From NCBI GenBank assembly GCA_934424575.1, contig CAKRXU010000023.1:1-45116 (forward strand): DNA of 45,116 nt, written 5' to 3'. The position numbers were made by a program, and so were the translations under genes. The stretch comes from an uncultured Blautia sp. (lineage in GTDB: Bacteria; Bacillota; Clostridia; Lachnospirales; Lachnospiraceae). Below, in pieces: positions 1 to 8,534 of the stretch. Numbering within the stretch: position 1 is the stretch's first letter; the number at the start of each line of letters is the position of its first letter. Below the pieces are notes generated by a model that worked only from the letters and a program-made list of their open reading frames with translations, was not told the DNA's origin and ran no database searches.

Positions 1-30
1 AATCGCGGGGCACGCGAGGATAGCTTGTAG
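1..30 (+). CDS. C-terminal tail of a TnpB-like protein (partial, cut by window edge)
   Basis: Ten codons from the left edge, read as NRGAREDSL and closed by TAG at 28-30. The downstream hairpin looks like the right end of an IS200/IS605 element, and in such elements tnpB ends just inside that edge. A short tail of this kind (Asn-Arg-Gly plus a few polar residues) is common after the last TnpB zinc-finger and catalytic region, but none of that region is visible. The call rests on the neighbour, not on the ten residues. Confidence 0.35.
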   Translation, partial: NRGAREDSL

Positions 31-113
31 ATACTTGGCTCAGTAGAGCCATTGAGCAAGAAGTCCCCACTTCAAAATCAGAGATTTAAGTGGTGGGAGC
101 ATGTCACTTACAG
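31..113 (+). mobile_element. Right end of an IS200/IS605-type element, with probable omega-RNA 3' part
   Basis: After the tnpB-like stop comes a structured stretch. CCCCACTT at 65-72 pairs with AAGTGGTGGG at 88-97, and AAATC/GATTT extends the stem around a three-base loop. It ends in GAGCATGTCAC near 97-107. Subterminal palindromes at the right end, overlapping the 3' part of the TnpB guide RNA, are known for this family. The exact transposon boundary and the guide start cannot be fixed without a second copy. The next gene begins about 70 bases downstream. Confidence 0.5.
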
Positions 114-179
114 CAATAGAGGGGGTATAGTGATATTATGAAAGAAACTGGCATAATAATTTTGACGGGATGAAGAATT

Positions 180-1595
180 ATGAGATATAAATTAAAACAT
201 GGAGCTTTTTTGGCTTTGTTCTTTTTATTTGTGATTTTGTCTGTCTATTTTTTGCTTTCGGACGGGGATATCGATCATGAGCAGGGGGATGTTTCGGCAG
301 AACTGACACAGGTTGAGACAACGGAAGGGAATATCACTCGAATAAGTTATGTGAATGAGGCAGGAGAGATCAGGGATGCGATCGACAAGCATTATGCGAC
401 TTTGGTCAGGGTAAGGGATTCTGAGGGGCAGCTTCTGAAGGAATATTACCTGGATGCAGAGGAAGAGTCGGCAGAGTGTAATGGATATTTTGGAATATCT
501 TATGAACATGGGGCGGGAGAAAATCTTATTATTACATACCTTGATGCCGAGGGGGAACCGACCAGATCGAATTCAGGATATACGGTAACGGTCCGGTCTC
601 TTAATGCCAAGGGGCAGATCGTGGATGATATGTATTACGATGCAGACAGGAATCCTGTAATGTGCACCGGCGGGTATTATGGAGTGCACCGGGAATATGA
701 TACGAAGGGGCATAACAGTAAAATCGTATATCTGAATGTTGACAGATCTCCAATGTGTGGCCTTGGTGGCTATGCAGAGGAAAAACGGCAGTTTGATGAA
801 GAAGGCCGTGTTATACAGAAATTTTTCTTTGATGAAGAAGAAAATCCAGTCTGTCTGCAGATGGGCCAGGCCGGGGAGGCATATACTTATGACGAGTATA
901 ACCGTATCGAGCAGACAATATATCTTGATAAGGAAGGAAATCCAACGGCAGTGACCGATGGATACACGATTTTAAGGAGAACTTATTATCGTGATGGAAC
1001 GGAGAAGACCAACCAATATTTTGATGCATCAGGAAATCCTGTTTCACTGACGAAAGGGAAATATGGAATAGAAAGAATCGGAAATATTTCACTTTATCTG
1101 AATAGGAATGGAAGAGTAAAACTGTCTATTGATAATCTCCTTAATGGTTATCCGTTTATGGTAGTTGTGGTTGGAATCCTGTTGTGTCTTCTTTTTTGCG
1201 TTCTGCCTCCTAAACTGCAGAAATATGTATTATTGCTATACCTGATCTTCATTTTTTATGAGACGCTGATGTTCCGCGAGACGGGAGATACACGTGCGAA
1301 TCTGATCCTTTTTTCCTATGCTTCTGCTTTCCTCTCAAACTGGAAGATCCGCGCAGATGCGATCAATAATGTCTGGCTGTTCGTACCTTTTGGAACGGGA
1401 ATGTATGCAGTTACCAGGAAAAAGAAGGTGTGGGTTACTGCGCTGATCTTATCAGCGGCGATCGAACTGATACAGTATTTTACCGGTTTGGGGATTGCTG
1501 AACTGGATGATCTGTTTGGAAATACGATTGGAGGTGCGATCGGTGTGGGCGTTGGAATCGCAGTATTCAGAATAAAAACAAAAATCCGGAGATAG
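180..1595 (+). CDS. VanZ-domain membrane protein with seven 32-residue extracellular repeats
   Basis: 471 residues. Residues 9-27 form an N-terminal membrane segment. From about residue 90 to 302 there are seven tandem units of the type Y-(L/Y/F)-D-x-(E/D)-G-N-P-x..GY..x-R-x-Y, starting at 90, 120, 152, 184, 216, 248 and 280, so the last five steps are exactly 32 residues. A VanZ-like domain with several membrane helices fills about 322-465, including the acidic helix ELDDLFGNTIGG. VanZ domains are known from teicoplanin resistance and many surface proteins, but their chemistry is unsettled. The ribosome binding site is weak. The gene has its own terminator, so it is a neighbour of the kinase operon rather than a member. 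Function unknown; a cell-surface role is inferred. Confidence 0.8.
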   Translation: MRYKLKHGAFLALFFLFVILSVYFLLSDGDIDHEQGDVSAELTQVETTEGNITRISYVNEAGEIRDAIDKHYATLVRVRDSEGQLLKEYYLDAEEESAECNGYFGISYEHGAGENLIITYLDAEGEPTRSNSGYTVTVRSLNAKGQIVDDMYYDADRNPVMCTGGYYGVHREYDTKGHNSKIVYLNVDRSPMCGLGGYAEEKRQFDEEGRVIQKFFFDEEENPVCLQMGQAGEAYTYDEYNRIEQTIYLDKEGNPTAVTDGYTILRRTYYRDGTEKTNQYFDASGNPVSLTKGKYGIERIGNISLYLNRNGRVKLSIDNLLNGYPFMVVVVGILLCLLFCVLPPKLQKYVLLLYLIFIFYETLMFRETGDTRANLILFSYASAFLSNWKIRADAINNVWLFVPFGTGMYAVTRKKKVWVTALILSAAIELIQYFTGLGIAELDDLFGNTIGGAIGVGVGIAVFRIKTKIRR

Positions 1596-1621
1596 CTTTC
1601 ATAAGAAGGCTATCTTTTTTT
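1591..1621 (+). terminator. Rho-independent terminator after the VanZ-repeat gene
   Basis: GATAGCTTTC pairs with GAAGGCTATC (one G-T pair) around a four-base ATAA loop, followed by seven T. It starts inside the last codons of the gene and ends just before the next promoter. Confidence 0.85.
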
Positions 1622-1639
1622 GAAGAGATATGCTATAAT
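1611..1639 (+). promoter_or_regulatory. Extended -10 promoter of the tyrosine-kinase operon
   Basis: TGCTATAAT at 1631-1639 is a perfect extended -10 (TGnTATAAT). The -35 position falls on TATCTT at 1611-1616, inside the preceding terminator, and is poor, as is usual for extended -10 promoters. It would give a leader of about 33 bases before the start at 1680. Confidence 0.65.
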
Positions 1640-1679
1640 GTCCCATGTTTAGACAAAAAATATAAAAGAGAGGATCAGA

Positions 1680-2423
1680 ATGGTAGATATTCATTCACAT
1701 ATCCTTCCTGGACTGGATGATGGGGCAGAGATTCTGGAGGATGCAGTACAGATGGCAGAAATTGCAGCAGCTTCTGGAATTTATCATATGGCTGCGACCA
1801 GTCATGGAAATATTTATCCTTATACACTGGAAGAATACAGGAAATCATTTGAACTGCTCACAGAGACACTCAAAGAACGGGAGATTCCATTAAAGCTATA
1901 TCCCGGTATGGAGATTTTCCTGAACGAGAATGCATTTATCCGGTTAAAAAAAGAAAAGTTATTGTCACTGAATAAGACGAATTATCTTCTGGTAGAAGTG
2001 GATTTTGAGGAATGGCCGGAGAATCTTGTCCGGTGGATCCAGAAACTTCAGGCACAGGGATATCGTATTGTTCTGGCACATCCCGAGAGATACATATTTC
2101 TCCAGAGGGATCCGGAGCTGGCATATTATCTGGAAGAACAGGGCTGTGTTCTGCAGTTAAATGCAGGAAGTATTGTCGGGGATTTTGGCAGGACCTGTGA
2201 GTCACTGGCATGGCAGTTTCTGCGGCATGGAATTGCCGGTGCAGTAGCAACGGATGCCCACGATATAAGATATCGTTCTCCGGACATCAGAAGAGCAGTC
2301 CGTATGCTTGATCAGGAGCTGGGATCGACAGAGACCAGGCTTTTGTTATCAGAAAATCCAAGTCGTATCTTAAAAGGATACAAAACTTTACGCCATAAAT
2401 ATAAAGAAGAAAAAGAGGAGTAA
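1680..2423 (+). CDS. CpsB/YwqE-type PHP-domain protein-tyrosine phosphatase
   Basis: 247 residues, the usual length of CpsB/CapC/YwqE manganese-dependent phosphatases. The PHP metal-binding motifs are visible: DIHSH at residues 3-7, the conserved LPGLDDGA that follows it, AHPERY in the middle and TDAHD near residue 195. This family removes phosphate from the tyrosine-rich tails of bacterial tyrosine kinases, and two such kinases follow in the same operon. A ribosome binding site (GAGAGG, about 1669-1674) sits before the ATG. The next gene starts after 5 bases. Confidence 0.93.
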   Translation: MVDIHSHILPGLDDGAEILEDAVQMAEIAAASGIYHMAATSHGNIYPYTLEEYRKSFELLTETLKEREIPLKLYPGMEIFLNENAFIRLKKEKLLSLNKTNYLLVEVDFEEWPENLVRWIQKLQAQGYRIVLAHPERYIFLQRDPELAYYLEEQGCVLQLNAGSIVGDFGRTCESLAWQFLRHGIAGAVATDAHDIRYRSPDIRRAVRMLDQELGSTETRLLLSENPSRILKGYKTLRHKYKEEKEE

Positions 2424-2428
2424 GACAG

Positions 2429-3367
2429 ATGAAAAAAGCAAGAATCATATTGGGAATTCTATGTGCAGTCTCTGTTGTCGGGTGTGCTGCGTATGTTTAT
2501 GTTGTAAGAACGAACGTAGATACAGAAGGACCAAAGCTGGAAGCTTCATCAGATACTCTTGAAGTGAGTATTGATGCTTCCGAAGAGGAACTGACAAAAG
2601 ATGTTGTTGCAGAGGATGACAGAGATGGAAATGTATCAGACAGCATTACTGTAGAAAACATCACCAAGAAAACAGGAGGGGATGACAATCAGTTTGAGAT
2701 CAGCTATGTTGGATTTGATAAGTCAAGTAATCTAGGACGACTGACAAGGAAGCTGACCTATACAGATTACAGAAAACCGCATTTTGCACTTTCGCAGGAA
2801 CTTCGTTTTGCAAAGAATGAGGCAGTTTCCCTTCTTGATTATATCACGGCGAATGACTGTATAGATGGAGATATAAGTTCTTTTATCACAGTAGACGGAG
2901 CGGAAGCTTTCCAGGAGAATCCTTCTGCAGGAATTTATGACTGCACGGTTTCTGTTTCCAACAGTGTAGGAGATACTGTTCAGGTTCCTCTGCAGGTGGA
3001 GCTTTATGAGGACAGCTATGAGGAACGTTCACTGCGTCCAAGCGTGGTCCTTACAGATTATCTGATCTATCACAAAAAAGGAGAAGAGCTGGATCTGACA
3101 AAGCTGATCGCCAATGTAGAAGATCAGGGATACTGCAAGATCGATTATGGTCCGATGGTAACCGTTACAGATGCCAATGGACAGAGCAAAGAAGTTACAG
3201 AGCAGGTTGCGAATGGTTCCAGTGAAAAATGGGTAAATATTTCCCAGATTTCTATAGATTCAGATGTAGATGTTGATCAGGAAGGTGTCTATACAGTCGT
3301 TTATTCGTATACTTCTCCAGAAAAGAATTATAAAGGCGAGACACGTCTTACAGTAGTAGTAGAGTAG
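2429..3367 (+). CDS. Membrane-anchored protein with Ig-like (DUF5011-type) domains
   Basis: 312 residues. Residues 1-27 are a hydrophobic segment. VVGC at 16-19 fits a lipobox, but the hydrophobic run continues past the Cys, so a plain membrane anchor is as likely. At least two surface Ig-like modules follow: residues 32-110 with the DUF5011 hallmark DRDGNVSDSI, and about 118-190 with the related CIDGDISSFI. The remainder (about 197-312) looks like a third beta-rich module. No enzyme motif is visible. It lies between the phosphatase and the kinases (5 and 16 base gaps), so it is probably an extracellular partner of the polymer machinery. Another Ig-like protein is encoded at 6302-6913. Confidence 0.7.
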   Translation: MKKARIILGILCAVSVVGCAAYVYVVRTNVDTEGPKLEASSDTLEVSIDASEEELTKDVVAEDDRDGNVSDSITVENITKKTGGDDNQFEISYVGFDKSSNLGRLTRKLTYTDYRKPHFALSQELRFAKNEAVSLLDYITANDCIDGDISSFITVDGAEAFQENPSAGIYDCTVSVSNSVGDTVQVPLQVELYEDSYEERSLRPSVVLTDYLIYHKKGEELDLTKLIANVEDQGYCKIDYGPMVTVTDANGQSKEVTEQVANGSSEKWVNISQISIDSDVDVDQEGVYTVVYSYTSPEKNYKGETRLTVVVE

Positions 3368-3383
3368 AAGGAAGGGGAATGAG

Positions 3384-4781
3384 ATGAACCAGGAAGTAAA
3401 ACGGCAGTCACAGAATATGAGCAGGCCAATGGACGTGCCGTATATCTGCAGACATCTGTGGAAAAATTTATTTGTGATTTTTATGAGTGCATGCATTGTA
3501 GGGCTTGTGGCATTTATGGGAGTGGATCATTATATGGGAAGTTCCTATACAGCGACTATGGATCTTGCAATGATCGCCAGAGATAATGTCAATACCAGAT
3601 TAAATCAGAGCAATCTGGATACGGCAATGACACGAAACCTGAATGTTCTGAACAGTGAAATGCTGATAGAGCAGATATGTAAGGATACAGGAGTGACAAA
3701 GATCAGGGGTTCACTCAATGCACAGCAGATCCAGAATACGAATCTGATCTCTTTAAATGCAACAGCGGATTCAGCAGAAGCAGCACTCAGACTTCTGAAG
3801 TCAGCACTGAGCAGTTACCCGACACTGGCGGGATATTTTGAATCTGGATATATGTTCCGGAATCTGACAACTCTTTCAGCAGATAATATTGAAGAGCAGG
3901 GAGCACGTTCCTTATATTATGCGCTGCTTGCAGTAATAGCTGTTCTGGCAGGCGGAGTGGGAATCACTGCACTGATCTGTATGTCTACAGATAAAATTTA
4001 TGATCGTGATCAGGCAGCAGCAGTTCTGGATATTCCGCTGATCAGTACGATACATCTTCTGAAAAAGCAGAAAGGTCAGAAGGCGATCCTGATCTCTCAG
4101 AGTTCGTCAAATGGTGTTTATGCTGAAGAGATCGACAAACTGTCAACACAGGTCCAGATGATGATGGACAAAGAAAATCAGAAAATATTAATGGTGAATT
4201 CCATTCACGAAAACGAAGGAAAATCTACGATTGCAGTAAATCTTGCCCTGAACCTTGCAAAACGTGGCAAGAGAGTACTTCTGATCGATGTTGATATGAG
4301 GCGTCCGGCACTGGCAAAGATTTTTGATTATGCAGTTCCTGTCGGACAGAGTTTATCAGAATTTCTCCGAGGCAGAAGTTCTCTTAAGGATGTAATGTAC
4401 AAAAGTTATGAATTTGAGACTTTCCGATGCATTTTCCAGAAATCATCCATTACGGATCCGGATAAGCTGCTGGATACAGACCAGTTCAAAAAATTACTTC
4501 AGCAGGCAGCAGCTCATATGGATTATGTGATCCTGGATACTCCGCCATTAGGAATCGTCCGTGATTCTGAGCTGATCGCATCATCAGTGGATGCGTCACT
4601 TCTTGTGATCAGACAGGATGAAGTACGTGCAGCAGAAGTCAATGACATAGTAGATGTTCTGGACGATACAGGCGTGTCTGTCCTTGGCGGTGTGCTGAAC
4701 ATGGTAGCTGGTGACAAAGATGGCATCAGCCGGGGAAAACGTTATGGAAAATATTATTATGAATATTCAGATAGGAAATAA
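3384..4781 (+). CDS. Bacterial tyrosine kinase 1, Wzz-like sensor fused to CpsD-type kinase
   Basis: 465 residues. Membrane helices at about 29-48 and 177-200 flank a short extracellular Wzz-like part. The cytoplasmic kinase domain has Walker A ENEGKST at 276-282, Walker A' LLIDVDMRRP at 299-308 and Walker B YVILDTPP at 381-388. The C-terminus carries a tyrosine cluster, RYGKYYYEYSDRK (Tyr 454, 457-459, 461), where BY-kinases phosphorylate each other. In many Firmicutes the membrane part and kinase are separate proteins (CapA/CapB, CpsC/CpsD); here they are one chain as in proteobacterial Wzc. It is likely dephosphorylated by the PHP phosphatase two genes upstream. Confidence 0.9.
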   Translation: MNQEVKRQSQNMSRPMDVPYICRHLWKNLFVIFMSACIVGLVAFMGVDHYMGSSYTATMDLAMIARDNVNTRLNQSNLDTAMTRNLNVLNSEMLIEQICKDTGVTKIRGSLNAQQIQNTNLISLNATADSAEAALRLLKSALSSYPTLAGYFESGYMFRNLTTLSADNIEEQGARSLYYALLAVIAVLAGGVGITALICMSTDKIYDRDQAAAVLDIPLISTIHLLKKQKGQKAILISQSSSNGVYAEEIDKLSTQVQMMMDKENQKILMVNSIHENEGKSTIAVNLALNLAKRGKRVLLIDVDMRRPALAKIFDYAVPVGQSLSEFLRGRSSLKDVMYKSYEFETFRCIFQKSSITDPDKLLDTDQFKKLLQQAAAHMDYVILDTPPLGIVRDSELIASSVDASLLVIRQDEVRAAEVNDIVDVLDDTGVSVLGGVLNMVAGDKDGISRGKRYGKYYYEYSDRK

Positions 4782-4813
4782 CAGATTATTACAGATAAGG
4801 TGGGAAGAATAAT

Positions 4814-6283
4814 ATGCAGTCCAATACGAGAGGCGCATCACAAACATATAATGGGCAGGAAACGATAGATTTACTGGAATTGCTGGAGGATTGTTTGCGC
4901 TGTTTCAGAAAATACTGGATCCAGTTGATTCTTGTGCTGATTGCTTCGTCTGCTGTAACAGTGGCTGTTCTGAATCAGACATATGATCCGGTATACAAAG
5001 CAAAAATTACATATGCCGTCAAAAAAACAGAAGATACCGTGATCGATGCGGCACTGACACAGAGATTGAGCAGTTCGGTCGATACACTGACAAAGACAAC
5101 AGAATTTCAGGAAAATCTTTCTGAAAATATGAAAGACTCTGTGCCAGAGGAGGAATTCTGGTTCACTTCACAGTATACAGAAGAGGCGAATCTGTACACA
5201 GTTACCGTAAATTCAAGGCTGTACAAATATACCGACGAGCTGCTGGAGGCATTCCAGAAAATCTATCCGTCATGGGCAGACAGATCAAATGGTTCTGTAG
5301 ATCTGGAAATCGTGGACAGAGTACAGGCTTCAAAAGATCCGGCCAATGAATACTCGATGATCAAGTTCGTAGCAGAGGGTATTCTGGTAGGACTGGTTCT
5401 TGTGGCTGCGCTGATGGTCTTCTATGCATTGATGCTCAAGACTGTCCGTAAAGAAAAGGACATGAAAAAGATCACTTCAAAGGCATGCATCACCGTACTG
5501 CCGGAAGTAACTGTCAAAAAGAGAAACCAGAGCAAAAAGGTACCGCTTATGATCAGCAGCAGACGTGTAGACTGGGGATATAAACAGTCCCTTCTGTCTG
5601 CACAGTCCAGAATTGATCTGCAGATGGAGAAGAATGCTCAGAAAGTACTGCTCACAACGAGTACACTTCCGCAGGAAGGAAAGAGTATTTTTTCTGTAAA
5701 CCTGGCGATCGCCGAGCAGCAAAGCGGCAAAAAAACGGTTTTGATCGATGGAGATTTCAGAAATCCATCTGTCGGAAGAATCCTCGGACTTGACAGCAAG
5801 AGCAAAGGCTTAAGTGATTTCTTTGCAGGGAAGGCTGATGCAGAGGAGATCATTACAGAAGTAGAAAAACAGAAGATCACTGTGATCAGTGCAGGAACTC
5901 AGAATAATGGAATTTCTGAAGTGATCTCAGATCAGATGATGCAGGATCTGATGCGTTATCTGCGGAACAACTATGATGTCATCATCATTGACACACCGCC
6001 GGCAGGTATGTTTTCAGATGCAGAGATCTTTACAAAATATTCGGATGCAGTACTGTATGTGGTTCGTTATGATTATGCATCTGCAAGAGAAGTGCAGGAG
6101 GGAATCAACCCGTTCATCCAAAACGGAAAGCTTCTCGGATATGTGATCAACCGGAGTCAGGGGAATTTCTCAGGCTATGGTTACTATGGAAAATACGGAT
6201 ATTCAAGATATGGTCGTTATGGAAACTATAAACGATATGTAGATACAGAAGAATCTTCTATGAACACAGAAGATTCATTGTAA
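4814..6283 (+). CDS. Bacterial tyrosine kinase 2, Wzz-like sensor fused to CpsD-type kinase
   Basis: 489 residues, same architecture as the preceding gene but clearly divergent. Helices lie at about 34-53 and 187-207, Walker A PQEGKSI at 285-291, Walker A' VLIDGDFRNP at 309-318 and Walker B VIIIDTPP at 389-396. The tail at 452-475 has nine tyrosines spaced by Gly, Arg and Lys, longer and more regular than in kinase 1. Two complete, different BY-kinases side by side suggest division of labour or cross-phosphorylation. The operon supplies no glycosyltransferase, polymerase or flippase, so the polymer they control is made elsewhere or the targets differ. Confidence 0.9.
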   Translation: MQSNTRGASQTYNGQETIDLLELLEDCLRCFRKYWIQLILVLIASSAVTVAVLNQTYDPVYKAKITYAVKKTEDTVIDAALTQRLSSSVDTLTKTTEFQENLSENMKDSVPEEEFWFTSQYTEEANLYTVTVNSRLYKYTDELLEAFQKIYPSWADRSNGSVDLEIVDRVQASKDPANEYSMIKFVAEGILVGLVLVAALMVFYALMLKTVRKEKDMKKITSKACITVLPEVTVKKRNQSKKVPLMISSRRVDWGYKQSLLSAQSRIDLQMEKNAQKVLLTTSTLPQEGKSIFSVNLAIAEQQSGKKTVLIDGDFRNPSVGRILGLDSKSKGLSDFFAGKADAEEIITEVEKQKITVISAGTQNNGISEVISDQMMQDLMRYLRNNYDVIIIDTPPAGMFSDAEIFTKYSDAVLYVVRYDYASAREVQEGINPFIQNGKLLGYVINRSQGNFSGYGYYGKYGYSRYGRYGNYKRYVDTEESSMNTEDSL

Positions 6284-6301
6284 AGCAGGGAGGCTGGTGA
6301 A

Positions 6302-6913
6302 ATGAAGAAAAAATTAGTTGTAACATTGTTGCTTTTAGTTCTTTCTGCCGGATCGGTAACAGCTGCACTGCTGTCTTTTGGAAGGGTAACAGACAAGCTT
6401 GAGGCAGCCAGAGCCAGTGAACCTGTACATATTGAAGAGACAGAAGAGGAAGAAGAAAATCCGACTCCGTCGCCGGTTCCAGAAGAGGAAGCAGAAGACG
6501 TTGAGGATAAATCAGAAGAACCTGAAGAAGTGGCGGAGGCAGAAGAAATAACAGAAGCACCGACACCGGAAGAAACGACAGAGACTCCTGCAGCAGAAGA
6601 ACAGGCAGAAACGCCAACAGAAACTCCAACAGAAACAGAAGCACCAACACCGGAGCCGGTGGACCCATCGAAACCAGTTTTGACATTGACAAGTGATACC
6701 ATTGAAATCGCAGCGGGAAGTTCTTTTTCGGTTGTATCTGCTGTGGCAGACGTTACAGATGATAAAGATGACAGGAATACACTCTTTCGTTATATCCATG
6801 TGACAGGAGATTATGACCTTCGGACTCCTGGACAGTACACTCTGGAATATACAGTTACAGATAAAGACGGAAATGTTTCACTTCCGCAGACGCTGAATCT
6901 GATCGTGAAATAG
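6302..6913 (+). CDS. Anchored surface protein: Glu/Pro/Thr-rich stalk plus Ig-like domain
   Basis: 203 residues. An N-terminal membrane anchor (about 5-24) is followed by an acidic Glu/Pro/Thr-rich stalk (about 40-118) built of irregular short repeats such as ETPTETPTETEAPTPEP. A single C-terminal Ig-like DUF5011-type domain fills about 123-203, ending TVTDKDGNVSLPQTLNLIVK. The stalk probably spans the cell wall and presents the domain outside. A GGGAGG ribosome binding site precedes the ATG. The anchor-plus-Ig plan repeats the protein at 2429, without its second module. Function unknown. Confidence 0.72.
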   Translation: MKKKLVVTLLLLVLSAGSVTAALLSFGRVTDKLEAARASEPVHIEETEEEEENPTPSPVPEEEAEDVEDKSEEPEEVAEAEEITEAPTPEETTETPAAEEQAETPTETPTETEAPTPEPVDPSKPVLTLTSDTIEIAAGSSFSVVSAVADVTDDKDDRNTLFRYIHVTGDYDLRTPGQYTLEYTVTDKDGNVSLPQTLNLIVK

Positions 6914-6935
6914 ACGGGATTGGAAGGTACAGAAA

Positions 6936-8534
6936 ATGCGAAGGATTTTTAATGGGATTGGGCAGATGTCCTCAAGTCTGGGGACATCTGCCGGACTTGT
7001 TTTTTTAGCTATATTTTTTGTATGCATTGTATCGGTGATCGTGTCATGGATCGTGATTCCGAGGCTGAAATGGAGGAGCAGAACAAAAAGCAGATTTCGC
7101 AGAGTTTCTGTCTGGTTTATGATCGGACTGTATTTCCTGTTGATCCTCAGCTGTATGTATCTGCTCCGTGATCCATCGCAGGGATATCAGATGCAGTTTC
7201 TGCCACTTTACGGGCTTGCAGAGCACTCTCTTTTACAGAAAGAACTTCTGTGTGATGTCGGAACTTTTCTGATGTTTGTTCTGGTAGGAATTTTGTTCCG
7301 GGCTCAGTACAGAGGAGAATATTCTGTCATCTATACGGTGATGTTTTCGTTTGGCAGCGGTTTTGTGATCGAAGTTCTTCAGTATCTCTTGAAGATGGGC
7401 GTGTTCTGCATAGAAGATATGGTCTGTGCTGCGCTTGGAGGACTTGTGGGAGCATGGATTACGATCGCCTGGCAGAAAACGCAGGGAGAGAAGAACTTTG
7501 GAGGGATACTGCTCAGAGTCCTGTTTGGTGTGTGCTCATTTGTTTTTGTTTTGGGGCTGGTCACATTTGGAACGTATCATGTACTGCGTATGAACGGTGA
7601 AAAGAATATGCAGAAAAATGTCAGTGATGTTTCGATAGCTATGACATCCGACAACAAAGAAAATGTTTCCTCGGATCTGATCTGGCACAACGGAAAGGCA
7701 TATAAATTTAATGATCAGGTGGTTACGATCCTCTGTATGGGAATCGACCAGCATTCTGAACAGATTGAAGAAAAAGAGAATATTTCCGGAGAAAGCGGTC
7801 AGGCGGACAGTATTTTCCTGGCAGTTCTGAATCCGGTGAACCAGCAGCTGAAGGTGATCGCGATTTCTCGTGATACGATAACAGAGATTGCTTCTTATGA
7901 TGCAAGGGGAAATTACATCGGTGATACTGTCAGCCATTTGGGTCTGGCTTATGCATATGGCAATGGAAGAGATACCAGCTGTGAATATATGGTCCATGCG
8001 GTATCAAAACTTTTCTACGGAATTCCGATCAATGGATATGCGGCGTTCAATATGGCAACGATCTCAAAACTGAATGATGCAGTAGGCGGAGTAACCGTTA
8101 CCATTCCTGAGGGTGAAGACATTTCAGAAGATCTGAGAGCGGGAACAACTGTAAAGCTACAAGGGAATCAGGCAGAAGAATTTGTAACCTATCGTGATAC
8201 AGATACTACAGGCAGTAATAATCAGCGCATTGCCAGACAAAAAGAATTTTTGCTGAATTTCTTTACAGCAGCGGTCAATGCGATGAAGAGTGATGTATCT
8301 CTTCCTGTGACACTTTATCAGGAAATGTCAGATGAGATGGTAACGAACATAGGACTGGATAATGCAGTTTATCTGGCAACAGAAGCATCTGCCATGCAGT
8401 TTAATGAGAATAATCTTACTGTACTCCAGGGTGAGGCAAAGGCCGGCGAAGTCTATGATGAATTTTATGTGGATGATGCCAAACTGTATGAACTGATCCT
8501 GGATACCTTTTACACGGAGGTAGCACAGCATTGA
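6936..8534 (+). CDS. VanZ-LytR/CpsA/Psr (LCP) fusion protein
   Basis: 532 residues. The N-terminal half (1-215) is a multi-helix VanZ-like region with helices near 20-42, 58-76, 105-120, 130-150, 162-180 and 190-212. The C-terminal half (about 260-530) is an extracytoplasmic LCP domain with QADSIFLAVLNP at 289-300, AISRDT at 309-314, AYAYG at 338-342, NDAVGGV at 380-386 and YRDTD..RIARQKEF at 419-438. These match the acidic, Arg and RQ residues of the LCP pyrophosphate-lipid pocket. LCP enzymes transfer polymers from undecaprenyl-phosphate carriers to peptidoglycan or protein. It is the only likely transferase of the operon. The next gene overlaps its stop by 4 bases. Confidence 0.88.
   Translation: MRRIFNGIGQMSSSLGTSAGLVFLAIFFVCIVSVIVSWIVIPRLKWRSRTKSRFRRVSVWFMIGLYFLLILSCMYLLRDPSQGYQMQFLPLYGLAEHSLLQKELLCDVGTFLMFVLVGILFRAQYRGEYSVIYTVMFSFGSGFVIEVLQYLLKMGVFCIEDMVCAALGGLVGAWITIAWQKTQGEKNFGGILLRVLFGVCSFVFVLGLVTFGTYHVLRMNGEKNMQKNVSDVSIAMTSDNKENVSSDLIWHNGKAYKFNDQVVTILCMGIDQHSEQIEEKENISGESGQADSIFLAVLNPVNQQLKVIAISRDTITEIASYDARGNYIGDTVSHLGLAYAYGNGRDTSCEYMVHAVSKLFYGIPINGYAAFNMATISKLNDAVGGVTVTIPEGEDISEDLRAGTTVKLQGNQAEEFVTYRDTDTTGSNNQRIARQKEFLLNFFTAAVNAMKSDVSLPVTLYQEMSDEMVTNIGLDNAVYLATEASAMQFNENNLTVLQGEAKAGEVYDEFYVDDAKLYELILDTFYTEVAQH

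Noticed and set aside
225..509. Minus-strand frame of 94 codons
   Set aside because: Antisense of the VanZ-repeat gene, no start signals.
6226..6702. Minus-strand frame of 158 codons rich in Val, Ser and Gly
   Set aside because: It is the antisense of the Glu/Pro/Thr stalk of the 6302 gene; the composition is a by-product of the repeats and there is no ribosome binding site.
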